A stretch of DNA of 64,000 bases from Nymphaea colorata (lineage: Eukaryota > Streptophyta > Magnoliopsida > Nymphaeales > Nymphaeaceae). Under the pieces are notes generated by a model that worked only from the letters and a program-made list of their open reading frames with translations, did no database searches and was not told the origin of the DNA. Where the stretch lies: positions 20,830,370 through 20,894,369 of the forward strand of contig NC_045140.1 of NCBI RefSeq assembly GCF_008831285.2, read 5' to 3'. Positions within the stretch are counted from its first letter, which is position 1. Each line of letters starts with the position of its first letter. A program made the translations under genes and the position numbers. This document shows positions 52,401 to 64,000 of this stretch, piece by piece.

Positions 52401-55400
52401 CCATCTTTTCTTGTTCACTTCAAAACATTTGGATCTAATTATTAAATTTAATTTCAGTGTTGTTACGATTCAGATTTTTAATCACAATTTTCTCAAAATG
52501 CATTGTAATTTGGAGCTCGATAATGCATAAGGTTTGAGTTTCTCTTCCCCTCTCTAAATCTCTTGAACCATCCTACCACCTATTAGTAAACCGAGAGAAG
52601 TTCCTAAGGTATCACAGTAGAGAGTGACAAATGAGAAGGATGGTGTTTTTCTCTTGCAGTGGGGATGCCAATGGCTTCGACTCTTTCCATAACCATCTCA
52701 GATGAAACTCTGATTAGTTGGGTTTTCGTCAGGAAAGATGAAGCCATTATTAATCAAATGGAGAGTTCGTTTTGGATTTACATTTAAATGTCAGGAACTG
52801 ATTATAAGGTAATCATTGATTTTGATGATGGCATTGTGTCATCCAAATCTGAATATAAATTTTCTATCCAACTGACTAATATCTGATTAGTTGGTGTGTT
52901 TATGGCTGCAGCCTAACTGAATTTGACCTGTTTACCCTAAACCTAGGCCACCTTGGTTGAACAGGTATTTTGGCAGTTAGGTGATATTGCAGACTTGAAA
53001 GCTAGAGACTAAATTGTGATGGCGAGCTTGGATGGTTAGGCATTTCCAAGTTGATTGTCAATGGTGTTCTATCAGTTTCCACTTCCAGATATCCTTTCCT
53101 TGTTCTGCATGGCTTCTTGCAGTTGCATGGGCCATTAATTTTTTGGGCTTTAGTTTATCATGTCGACTACAAGGCATGACCAAATCTTTGATAATCAGGG
53201 AGACCTTGCAATTCTACGTGCTTTCTGAAAAGCACTACTCAGTGCCCCTATTATAGCTGTACTACTCTTCCTCAGGTTAATAGATTTGGGTTTCTTCCTG
53301 TTGATCCACAAGGCATATGCCACACTTTCCTTTCACCAATGATATCTGCTCATTTGTTGCTTGAAGACTGGGCTTTCAAAGTTCAAATAGAAGCTAAGCT
53401 GTTCTTATATGGTGCAGGTTGCTCAGCCTATTCTTCTACTGTTCTAAAAATGAGCGTGACACAAAAGCATAGATCACAGAAAATATTTAAGCCACTAGCC
53501 TGGTCTAGATAATCCGCAGTTAAACTTGCCAGTATATTGGAAATTATATTCCTTAGTAGGATGACTGAATGCAGGTTAACTGTTGCTCTTTGGAACTACT
53601 GGACTGGTAAACAGTGAGCAGTGTACCATGGATGGTGTTTAAATTCATTGACTTGCTGTGTAATGGGTGTGTATATTAGTTGTTGCGTTGTTACTTTACA
53701 AATTAAATCCTTTCTCCATTACTCTCTCTCTATATGTCATCTACACTTCAATCTTTTAGCAGCACTGTGCTTTTGATGTAGGATTCTTCCCTCTTTTGCA
53801 TTCTTCTGGTTTAGGCACATACTCCTGCGGTGGCTAGTCAGACAAATGCTCAGATTGGGTCCACTGCTTCTTCTTTGGAACCAAATGACTTGAAAGTGAC
53901 TGTAGAACGGGACCTTGTCTCACAAGCTGAAGAAGAGGATATGGAGGCACTTCTTGGCACGTATGTATCGCTTGCTAACCTGAGACTCTTTGTGTGTTCT
54001 CTGAGTCATATTTCTGCAATTTTGCAAATCTTATATGTTGCATGTTCTTTAATATTTGATTTGGATCAATCCAAAATGGATAAAGAGATGTGGTGAGCCC
54101 TTTTGATAATGGGAACAGAAGTCAAGGCTATCCAGTGGCTTTACTTTCTTTGTCAATGGACAAAAAATGGTGGTAACTTGAGCTGGTGATAGTTTTTATC
54201 ATTAAGGGGAGTTTTTGATGGCCTCAGATTTGATCTAATTCAAGGTTCTCAGAATTTGAGATCCATGGATGTAAGATCAGACTGCCCGAAATTTAGCCTT
54301 TTGATTAGGATCGTCAGACCTTTTGACAATGTAAAATGCAAAATTCAGTTCATAGGTTTGAGATGGGTTTTTTAGTTGTTCACCTTTCATTAGTGGTTCC
54401 ATGGAATCTTTCAATTCCCAGCTGTGTCCGATCAATGGATTTAAGATCCTCAGCTCTCAAATACATTCCATTCAATCTGTGCATGTGAAATCCAGTCAAA
54501 TCACTTCAACCCAAGGGGCAAGAATGAATATGGGCTTAGCTTATTTATTTAGTTGTATTTATTTTATCGAATAATCCTGTTGTCTTTTTTGTTGTTGGGC
54601 TTGGATTTTCTTTAGATTTTCTGCTTACTGCCATGCAGTATGTTCTTCTTTCCCTTTTATTACACTGTCTACTATCTCCACTCCGGGTGCTTGTTATGTA
54701 AACTCATTTTCTCGCAAGTGTTGTGCTACTAGTTCTTGTTAATGGTTGTCAGGTATGTTATGGGCATTGGTGAAGCAGAGGCATTCTCAGAGAGGTTAAA
54801 GCGAGAATTACTTGCGCTTGAAGCAGCAAATGTGCATGCCATTTTGGAAAGTCAGCCGTTGATAGAAGAGGTATGCTTTTTGTTGTCTATAATGTTCTAC
54901 TATCCCAATTCAGTAGTTGCCACTTTGCTTCCTGCATGTGAAATGGGTCCTTGCAGTGAGTTTTTTTTTTTTCCAATTCCCTTTTCCATAGGCAAGTTGG
55001 AGAATGACCGTGGGAAAAAAGCCCCTTAAAAGTAGTATTGCAAAGGAACATTTAATCCTGATTGAGTTAGATTTATCCTATGAGCTTTAATGTTTCATAT
55101 GCTGAAGAACATTTCCAATTGTAGTGTAGTCCTCAGGTCTTGTTCCTAAATCTACATCATTCTCACCCTAATGGTAAAAAAGACAATTGACTTTTGTAGC
55201 CTTGTTGAGGTAAAGAAATTAAGAGATCAACTTAAAAGTAAAAGCAATACAATTCTACATATAGGTATAGACACGTGCACACTTTATCTTCTATGACTAT
55301 CTTGACAACCTTGCTTTTCGATTCCCTCTCCTCTTTCATTGAATGTGATTTAGTTGGATGGGAGGAGCAGGGAAACATGCATTATTGTTAGGGTTGCATG

Positions 55401-58400
55401 GCTTCGTAACTGTCAACATCTAACTGCAATATTTATCTTAAGAAGGAGAAACATCTTGGGTGCCTCCCACTTTCGTGGCAGTCTAGGCATCTAGTGCATG
55501 ACTTTTGTTCTAACCTAGGCATCTTAGGCACAGCCTTTTACTGCATAGGACACATTTTCAGATGTTCTCTTGTGTGTTAAGTCTGTTAAAGCCTTACCAC
55601 GTGTTTCATATTAGCAGGGTAGGCAGAAAAATTGTCCAAATCATAATCACCAAAAGAAAGATCATGATTATTTACAAAATATCATGGACACAATACATAG
55701 CCCAGACATTATGATGATACACTTGAAATTTGTTCTTCAAAAAAAAAAAAAGGTCAATGTTGCCCTGAAGCCTGAAGGTTCTTTATGACATTTTTTTGGG
55801 TTGTTTGAAAATTTTATGCATTTCAAGGACATGCAGACGATATTGGTGAATTCTGCAGGTTCTGCTTGGACTGGAATCAGCAATGGTATGTGTAGATGAT
55901 ATGGACGAGTGGCTTGGCATTTTCAATGTAAAGCTCAGACATATGCGAGAGGATATTGCATCAGTAAGCCAGCATAGCTGGGAACGTACTTCCTGATATT
56001 ACTTGTAGATCTGTTAACTTAGTTATCCTGTTTCTTGTGACTTAGTGGTAGCATTCAGCATATGCCTTGTTCTTTGACCAAAGGTGTTGTCACAGACATT
56101 GGTGTTTTCTGATAATATCATAATATTGTCACAAAAAAGGTTTTTTTTTGCTGAAATAAAAAGATCATATTTTTTTTCCAAAATATTACCAATAAGTAAA
56201 TAATTTTTTTTTGCTTTAATTTTTTCTCAGCATGTACTTTAAGTGTTTGTTTTCCAATGTTTTGTTATTTTTTTAAATCTTGAAAATTATTTTGAATATT
56301 TTTCTCAACATTTTGTAGGAAAATTAGTATAAAGCTCATAATTTTCTATTTACACATTTTTCAATTTTTTGAATTTATGAGATTTCTTAAGAAAAACAAA
56401 ATTGAAAAATAATTTCTTTGAAAAATCTTGCTGATAAATACCCGAGCAATATTTGTTTCAATGTGCAAATGAAAGTTTTCTTAGTGTTTCAAATTAATGT
56501 ATTGATCTATGTTCTCACTTTTCAGCATTGGCATTGGAAAGCTTTTAAAATCACTTTGTCGTTGTAAAAGGTATTCTGGATGGAATATAGCCTTCTTTTT
56601 TGTCCCCTACAATAATTGTTGATGTCGTCATTATAAGCGTTGTCTTCACATTAAGAATTAGGTGTGAGTTGATCTAACCTGACTTGACACGATCACATGT
56701 GATAATAAATCCCATTTGGTACTTGTCACTATATATACATTTTGCTCAATGCTTTCTAGCATGATATAGCACAAGCCCTTTAGAGACAACTTTGGCCCAC
56801 CATCAATTCTGCCTGATCTTAACAATAAAAATATTAGGTTGGCTTTGCCAATTAGTTTGATCCAGCTAGCTGATTGCTTCACCTGACTTAGTGGCTAACT
56901 TTTCACACTCTTTTTGGTTCTAGTTTGTAATTCTGAATGATGCCTCCTGCTGCTCTATAAATGCTATACTGCTATGCACAAATCAGCGAGAAACATTGAA
57001 AATATTATCATAATAAATAGTCATTGTCCATTGCTGTTAGGGGCTTGAAGTTTTCGCAACATTGGCAAGAAGTAGAAGTAATCAATCACTGGCAATCTTT
57101 ACAAATTTTCATTTGGTTAAAGTTAGGGAATTCATAGAATGCTAGATTTTCGAGTTTCAGTTAGAACTGGTTCTTTTTTCTTGAACCTATGTGTCACATA
57201 TTAAGATCTCCAGGCTACTTACATGTTGAGGAGCTGGTTTAATCTAAATCTTGAAATATAACAATGCTCAAACTCAAAGTCAAATGATCTATTAATGGAA
57301 AAATGATACTTCTAACTGTTTTCTTTTCTTTGTCATTTTTTTATTGTATTTTTATACTTCTTTTAACTCATACTGCCTTACTGCTAACTTCTGCCAAAGT
57401 AGTATCATGGTTAAGCATGTTCAGATAGTCATAAGGCTCCTTAGAAACCAAAGCCCTGCTTGAAGTTTTGTATGTACTGTGTTCAATCATGCTTATAAGA
57501 CATGTTATGGCTCACAGATAGAATCCAGAAACAATAAGCTAGAGATGCAGTCCCTAAACAATAAGGCACTCATTGAGGAGCTTGATAAACTTCTTGGGCG
57601 TTTGCGTGTTCCTTCTGAGGTATGTGGCCAAGCATCTTGAGTTGCACTATTATCTGTCTTTTTATCTTGTGGCACTTATTATATTTATGATTCTTGTGAT
57701 TAGAATTCATGCTGTCCATTTCAAATGTCTGACGTTTGTTTTATTCCAGTATGCAGCATCACTAACAGGAGGTTCATTTGATGAGGCACGGATGCTTCAA
57801 AATGTGGAAGCTTGTGAATGGTTAACTGGTGCCTTGCATGCTTTGGCGGTTCCCAACTTGGATCCCTGTTATGCTAATATGCGAGCTGTATGTTCTTTAG
57901 TATCTTCTTTCCTTTTGAAGTTAGCTTAGTTGAAACCATTTAAATGATAATTCTCTATTATTTATTGCCTTTTCATTTGGAAGATTTAGTAGGGTGGCAT
58001 TTGGATGACAGTGGCCAAAGGTTGGGATTTTGGAGATCCATGTTTTTCAAACCTGGTTTTTCATGTGCTTGTCTGAACAAAATCTGCAAATTCAATTTGT
58101 GCCTCAAAAAAAGATAATCTGCAAATTACGTTTGTGCCTCAGAAACAGATAGCTCACCATTTTCCAGCTACTTACTCCTTGAGAATCAAGACGTTGTGCA
58201 ACAAACAATCTAGGTGTTTTAACTAGGAAAACAATAGTTGACTTGCAGCTTCCTTCTGGTTTGTTTCGTACGTATTTACTTTTCTTCTTTTATTGTTCTT
58301 TATTCTTTTTCTTCTTCAATGTTTTCTTTCCTTTCTACATTTTCTAAACCTTCTATTTTATGTTTGCTTTTCCTTCTATATTTCTAAAATTGCCCCCTTT

Positions 58401-61400
58401 TTTTGTCTTGTTCTTTATGAAATGATAGTGATGATACGGGTATTTATCATTTCATCTGAGTTTAAAGTTGTGCCAGAACATCAGCTCTAGATATTCCAGT
58501 CAAGGAGCTCTGCATGCATGTTATGTGTCTGAATGCATAACTTTTGTGTGTGCACTTGTACATAAATGTTTTATTTGGATGAACAGTGTTTAGCATTGTT
58601 GAATTCAGTTTTCTCCTTAAGTATTTTATAGTGAGGACATTGCTAGCATGCATTAGCCACTTGATTGGCCAACCAACCAATTTTTTCTGGTTTTCAGGTG
58701 ACCTGAATCTTGTCTAACTGTTTTCCACTGACTATTTCAATTTCTGTGTTATTTGATTAGTGCTTGGGTTTTCATATATTTGACAGGTTAAGGAGAAGAG
58801 GTTAGAGCTTGAAAAGCTGAAGACAACTTTTGTTAAGCGAGCATCTGAGTTCCTTCGTAATTACTTTGCTAGTTTGGTGGATTTTATGATAAGTGACAAA
58901 AGTTATTTCTCTCAGGTGGCTCACTTTACATGCCATAGGAGCTTAGTTGTTAAATAGAATCCATTGCAACTATCTAGTTTAACTGTAGGTTGTCCATTTA
59001 AATTTTGGCAGCGAGGGCAGTTGAAGAGGCCTGACCATGCTGATTTGAGATATAAGTGCAGGACATATGCACGACTTCTGCAGCACCTGAAGGTTCCCTT
59101 TTATAAAAAATACACATATTGGTTTTGTATTTTCTAGTGTCAACTGTTAACTATGTAATTTTGTTTGTAGAGTCTGGATAAGACATGCTTGGTTCCTCTT
59201 AGGAAAGAATATTGTCGATCACTTAATCTGTTGCTTCGTAGAGAGGTTAGAAATCCTTCCTTAATGTCATTATTTTCTCTTTTTCTTTCGTAATATAAGC
59301 ACATCACTTTTAATAATAGCCTTGTTTTGTTCAGCCAATTACTGACTTTATGGCATGCTTGGTTTCAGAATTGATCATGTTGTCCTTTTCAAGCACTAGT
59401 GGCGGTACTGAAGTCATTATCTGTTAATGTGTTAACTGTAGCAACCCAACCCACTTCCACACTGGGTTTGGTCTCCTGGTTTGGTGGATCCCAACTCACC
59501 CCCAAATAGCTTTGGTTCCAGTCTCAAAAAGGCTAAGAGACTAACTAACAGTCATGATTTCTCTTAGTAGAATACTAATAATGTATAAACTTGGTGTCAC
59601 TGACCCAAAGGTGATCCTAATGCAGCCCAGCAAATTACCTTTATACCATCACTTAGAATGTGCTATAAAGATTAGTTCAAAGCCTAAATAAGTGGATCTC
59701 CAATAAGTAAAAAAAATAAGGACAAGAAAGAGAGCACTAGTAGGGGCAGCTTGGATTGCTTAGAATTTTTTAATTTGATTTATTTACTTTTTGTTGAGAA
59801 AATTGGTTTTGACAGAGATGCATTAACCAACACTTTGATAAAGCCAAAATTGTGCATAACCTTGTTGGTAAACTAAGTCACACTGGTACATGGGGCAAGC
59901 CCACATACCCATACCAGGACTCGGTACGTTTGGATCAGTTCCTGGTCGACACCAATCCAAACCACAAAAATAACATTGTCTTAGTCTATTTATGTTTTTT
60001 TATGAGATTATATGTAGGAACTATGAAAGGAACATCGTCTTAATGATGTGATGATATCCATTTTGTTTTTTGGAATTAAAAATATATAATTATTGCCGTA
60101 CCACCGTACCTATGTGACATAGTTGGTAAAGCATTTTGTGCTGTAAGGCATTTTGGTACTTAGTTGTTTCATAGTTTTTCAGGCTCGTGAGTTTGCAAGT
60201 GAACTTCGTGCAAGTACTAAAGCATCAAGGAATCCCACTCTTTGGCTTGAAGCTTCTGTAGGTTCGAGCCAAGTGGCGGCCAATGCAGACACTTCTTCTG
60301 TCTCTGAAGCATATGCCAAAATGCTTACCATTTTTGTTCCTCTACTGGTTGATGAGGTTTGCTTACTAAATGACGAATCTCCAATTGTAGATACATATGT
60401 AAGGCTTTTCTATCATTTGATATTAATTCTTCGACTTTATGGTATTACAGAGTTCCTTCTTTGCACATTTTATGTGCTTTGAGGTCTTGGCCCTTGTCCC
60501 ACAGGGGGTTCCTTCTGCTTCTGTGAACAAGGGTGATTCTCACAGTGATGACCTTAATGACGAAGATCTTAGTCCCATGGATGCGGATGGGAATGATTTA
60601 AAGCCTGGTAGCTTCTGGGTTTTTGCTTTTTCACAGTTTATTTGTGTAGGTCTAGGAACTAGTTATGAACTGTGTGATTTTCTTGATTGCACTTTTTGCA
60701 GGCAAAGATGCTGCTGAACTAAAAGCACTAAATGAAGCTCTTAAAGATCTTCTTGATGGTATTCAGGTAGTCTTGGTTTTCTCTAATTCTCTGCTTTTAA
60801 TACTGTCTTTTTGCATTTCTTGATCTTGAGGTCCTTATAGATGAACTAGAAGACTTTTATAGTCCAGGAAGTTGCTTGATGAACACTGGTTTTTCAGTGG
60901 GTTATGTAGCTGATAAAATTTTATAGCTTTTCTTTACAGAAGTACTGTTCAACATGTAATCTTCTATCAGGTAGGATTGATGATGAGTTAGATGTTACAT
61001 ATGCTTGTTACAGTTACTCCAGTAATAATACCTGTTACAGTTGCAAATGTTCATAAAATGTTAGCCTAACAGGGGTTGATATGTAACATTGATTGGCTCT
61101 AGCATATTCAAGTTTCAAAATATCATATGTTAATATTGCATTTTTAATGACTTTGTCATTCTTGCTCTGGAAAGTTGATATTTTAGGTGTTACATTATGA
61201 AGTGTGACCTATGACTCATGTATGCATGCTGCATTGTTGTTTCTCATGCCTTGAGAAGAGTTGGTAGGAAGAACTTACAATTTGATGATAGGGAATCTCT
61301 TCTTAGATTGCATGCTTAAATGATTTCAGGAGGACTTCTATGCAGTAGTAGATTGGGCATACAAGATTGATCCTCTCCGTTGCATATCCATGCATGGGAT

Positions 61401-62012
61401 TACCGAGAAGTACCTCTCTGGCCAGAAAGCTGATGCAGCGGGTTTTGTGCGTCGGTTGCTGGATGACCTTGAGTCTAAGATCTCCTCACAGTTCAACAAG
61501 GTTTCATTCAAATACATCCACAGTTTGTTTATAGTTGTCTTGGTTGTGTTCATTATGTAACTTTCTTACAGTTTGTGGATGAAGCCTGTTACCAAATTGA
61601 GCGCAATGAAAAAAGCATTCGTCCTTATGGTGTCTTCCCATATATTCCAAGGTAAAAGTGCAGGTTCCATATGAAGTAAACATAGGATGGTTGCCATTAG
61701 TTATTTAAGGAAGCTTAGTGATTTGTTTCTTTTGTTATCTAAGGTGCCTCTTGAACATTCTAGTAAAATTCTAAGTATCCCTTTGCTGATAGGGAGTGGT
61801 TAAAAAAGGGCTATTCCTGCCTAGGTCCTGTGTAACAGGTATATGGCATTTTGGCCTCAGTGTCCATGTTGAATGGGTTTGACGCAGAGATATGGTCCAA
61901 CTGGAGACAGGGTAAGGATATAGTCAAACTTGTATCCAGTGCAATTTGACTGTATCCTCTAAGAGTATTCTTTTTAAAACTTAATTTTTTTAAAAGGAAG
62001 TAAGAGGTGTGG

Positions 62013-62050
<38 letters not shown>

Positions 62051-63477
62051 GTGGCTGTAGAACAGAGAGAAGGGAAGGAGGGGGACAACCTTTACACGTT
62101 TGGATAATAGTTGTGCTCTGTTATGATCATCATTTGGCCTATATAAGATAGACAGTAACGTTAATCTGTTTTTCAGTGCAACTGTTTGGTCTTTTTGCTT
62201 GGGAATGAATCTGCTAGTATTTCTTATATGGAACCTAAGATGGAACATTTCTATTTTATAGGTTTGCAACTCTTGCAACACGCATGGAGCAGTACATCCA
62301 AGGGCAGTCCAGGGACTTGGTTGACCAAGCATATACAAAATTTGTAAGTGAGGCGTCATCAAGTATCTCTCTAGTCATTTTGCAAGGGAAGTGACATAGT
62401 AGAAAATCTTCTTGTCATGTAGATTTTGACACGAAATCAGCTGCAACACTGTTCATGGCTCTGTCATATTTATTAGTTCCTCGACCAATTTGCCATATTA
62501 TTCAATGTAGCTGAGATAACTGCACTGGTGGACTGCTCTGTCGAGGAGCTGAAACCCCAAGGAGTTCATGACTTCTGTTCTTTTCTAATGTCAGAATATT
62601 CATGTGCTGAGGCCATTCTACCGAACCAGCAACTCTTTAAGTTGAATAGATACAACACTCACTTTTAACCCTCCCTATTTTTCGTTGGAAAAAAGGGTGC
62701 TTCGTGTAGTTTGAGCACAAATAATCCCGTTTGTGCTGTAAGGAGCAGATGTTTAACGTGCTAACCTAGCTGTATTTTTACAGGATTTTCAGTAGTAAAA
62801 GCGTTTTGGTGAACATGATTTTGTGTGTTTTGTCCTAGTTCTGCATTGTTTTTTCTCCACCAGTGATTTGTAAGTTATTTATGACTCAGGGATGATCATA
62901 TTTGCAGATTAACGTAATGTTCACAACATTAGATCGCATTGCACAAACTGAGCCTAAGTATGCTGATGTTGTACTTCTTGAAAACTATGCTGCTTTTCAG
63001 AACAGGTGAAGAATTTATATCCTTGAATCCCAATTTTTCTTGGTTAGCAAGTGATTTCTATCCTATATGCCTATCTCTAGAAAACATGCTGAAGAGAAGC
63101 ACATACTTATTGTTCATGCAGCCTTTATGACCTAGCCAATGTTGTGCCAACACTTGCTAAATTTTACCATCAAGCTAGTGAGTCATATGAGCAGGCTTGC
63201 ACACGGAATATTACTTCAATTATATACACTGTAAGTATGGGAGCAGGTCATCCTTCTTTACCCTCCATCAGCTTGTCCATAAGCTGTTGGGACTTGTGAC
63301 TACAGTTACTTTTTTTTGTTTTTTCTCTCTGGGTATGACAATTCCAATGTGCAAATCTTATCATATGTTAGATAAGTATTTCATTCATCTTCCTGATTAT
63401 TCTTTCAGGTATTTGACAAGTTATTTCAGTTTGGTCGTAAAATCGAAGATTTGATGTATACCATTCCTGCAGAGGAG
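46285..63477 (+). CDS. SEC3A: Exocyst complex component SEC3A, 3' end beyond window
   Basis: Landmark subunit of the exocyst, which tethers secretory vesicles to the plasma membrane. Exons: 46285-46474, 49048-49124, 51433-51507, 51685-51752, 51991-52093, 53815-53960, 54753-54870, 55859-55963, 57518-57619, 57750-57887, 58787-58915, 59012-59092, 59171-59245, 60183-60356, 60451-60607, 60702-60766, 61330-61500, 61572-61651, 62262-62343, 62908-63005, 63122-63230, 63409-63477. All introns are GT-AG and phases agree, giving 804 codons. The N-terminal Sec3 PIP2-binding (PH-like) region is at about 45-165 ([16 protein letters not shown] onward); a coiled-coil part follows ([39 protein letters not shown]); then the Sec3 C-terminal helical domain ([53 protein letters not shown]). 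The plant protein is ~890 aa, so roughly 85-90 residues remain to the right. Confidence 0.97.
49447..49475. repeat. (GA)n microsatellite in SEC3A intron 2
   Basis: GA tract about 90 bp left of the LINE remnant; on the LINE's strand it is a (TC)n tract just beyond the element's 3' side. Confidence 0.85.
49560..50320 (-). mobile_element. LINE remnant (zinc-binding C-terminal part) in SEC3A intron 2
   Basis: On the minus strand, across frameshifts, the pieces [20 protein letters not shown], then a [17 protein letters not shown]-type motif, then an end resembling [13 protein letters not shown] occur in order. This matches the RT zinc-binding (zf-RVT) block 'C..C..E.E...HLF..C..S...W' and the C-terminal 'YHIW..RN...F' segment of plant LINEs. 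It is antisense to SEC3A and dead. The upstream limit near 50320 is approximate. Confidence 0.6.
50626..50662 (+). other. G-quadruplex-prone G tract in SEC3A intron 2
   Basis: Runs of 6, 12, 3, 5 and 4 G separated by one to three bases, preceded by T-rich sequence, on the SEC3A sense strand. It satisfies the usual four-run quadruplex pattern in the pre-mRNA. Confidence 0.7.
52096..52161 (+). other. (CT)n, T tract and G-rich tract in SEC3A intron 5
   Basis: (CT)n at 52096-52118 is followed by a T tract and then G runs of 7, 2, 3 and 7 ending at 52161, within 70 bp of the exon 5 donor (52094). The 7-G runs can each supply more than one G stack, so a quadruplex is possible in the sense RNA. Confidence 0.6.
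62013..62050. repeat. Compound (CT)n(AT)n microsatellite in SEC3A intron 18
   Basis: CT tract to 62030 followed by AT tract to 62050, the same order as the intergenic compound tracts. Confidence 0.9.
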
Positions 63478-64000
63478 GTAAATAAGTCAGAATGTATCTC
63501 TTTAATTTGTCTGTGCATGTTCACTATTGAAATGCGCAGCTGACATAGCATAAGGATACTCTAGAACATACATAATACATTGCTTGTTAACGCTGCAATA
63601 TATGTTGCCAGTTGCCACTGATTCCAATAACATATTCTTATTGAATTTGATAATGCATGTCTTAATGGGTTCAAGAACATTAATGTGGAAAAAGAATTAC
63701 ATTTGTCATAAAGATGCAAAAAATGGTAAAAACAACATGGTGTTTCAAAGAATAAGATCATAAGAGCATGATTCACGAACACAGAGGTATGTCCATATTT
63801 ACACAAGCTTCTTAACTTAAAGCAATGAAATATAAATGCCAACTCAAGCTCAAGTTCTTGGAGCAAATCCTGGATAACTGCAGTTAAAAGTATGTTACAG
63901 GTGAAAACGAGGTTGTTAAAGAAATGTAAGATATGCAGTCTGTTAAGTGAACGGAAAAATATGCAGCCAACGTTATAAAAGGGATGCGGAGTTAATGGCA
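63478..64000 (+). other. SEC3A intron 22, partial
   Basis: After the GTAAAT donor at 63478 no acceptor followed by the expected SEC3 continuation (an IPFQLGLSKVELRK-like segment) is seen before the window ends, so the final exon or exons lie to the right. Confidence 0.7.

Overview
The window is nuclear DNA of a flowering plant. It has long GT-AG introns, plastid-targeted nuclear genes (PsbO, PDV2), a class 1 phytoglobin, a PLS-DYW pentatricopeptide-repeat (PPR) gene, a DC1 protein, two DUF4228/PADRE genes and a plant SEC3 exocyst gene. Intergenic DNA is AT-rich and carries long (CT)n(TA)n microsatellites. I cannot fix the lineage from the sequence.

Layout: 0-1.9 kb holds a GA-rich stretch and a doubtful first exon of a leftward gene. 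1.9-4.2 kb is an intact single-exon PPR-DYW gene. 7.4-7.9 kb is a decayed LINE reverse transcriptase on the minus strand. 9.6-12.8 kb is PDV2 (2 exons, 312 aa). 15.2-15.8 kb is a doubtful small gene with a transit-peptide-like start. 16.1-18.7 kb is the phytoglobin (4 recognisable exons, start unresolved). 21.2-21.6 kb and 29.4-29.8 kb are two DUF4228/PADRE paralogues on the minus strand. 30.9-39.6 kb is repeat-rich, with a hAT-like element, a small terminal-inverted-repeat element, a second repeat family and compound microsatellites, and it contains one DC1 gene (34.8-35.5 kb, minus). 39.8-42.9 kb is a decayed duplicate of the PPR locus and its flanks. 43.5-44.7 kb is PsbO (331 aa). 46.3-63.5 kb is SEC3A, with 22 exons (804 codons) in the window and about 85-90 C-terminal residues beyond its right edge.

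The genes do not form one functional unit. They are ordinary neighbours on a chromosome: plastid photosynthesis and division (PsbO, PDV2), oxygen/NO chemistry (phytoglobin), exocytosis (SEC3A), organelle RNA processing (PPR) and probable stress-response proteins (PADRE, DC1). I found no convincing undescribed multi-gene system. The points most worth checking are the missing phytoglobin start codon with spliceable upstream leaders, the PPR duplication with a 981-bp microhomology deletion, a 109-bp hairpin at 27.5 kb, two LINE remnants, and G-quadruplex candidates inside SEC3A introns.
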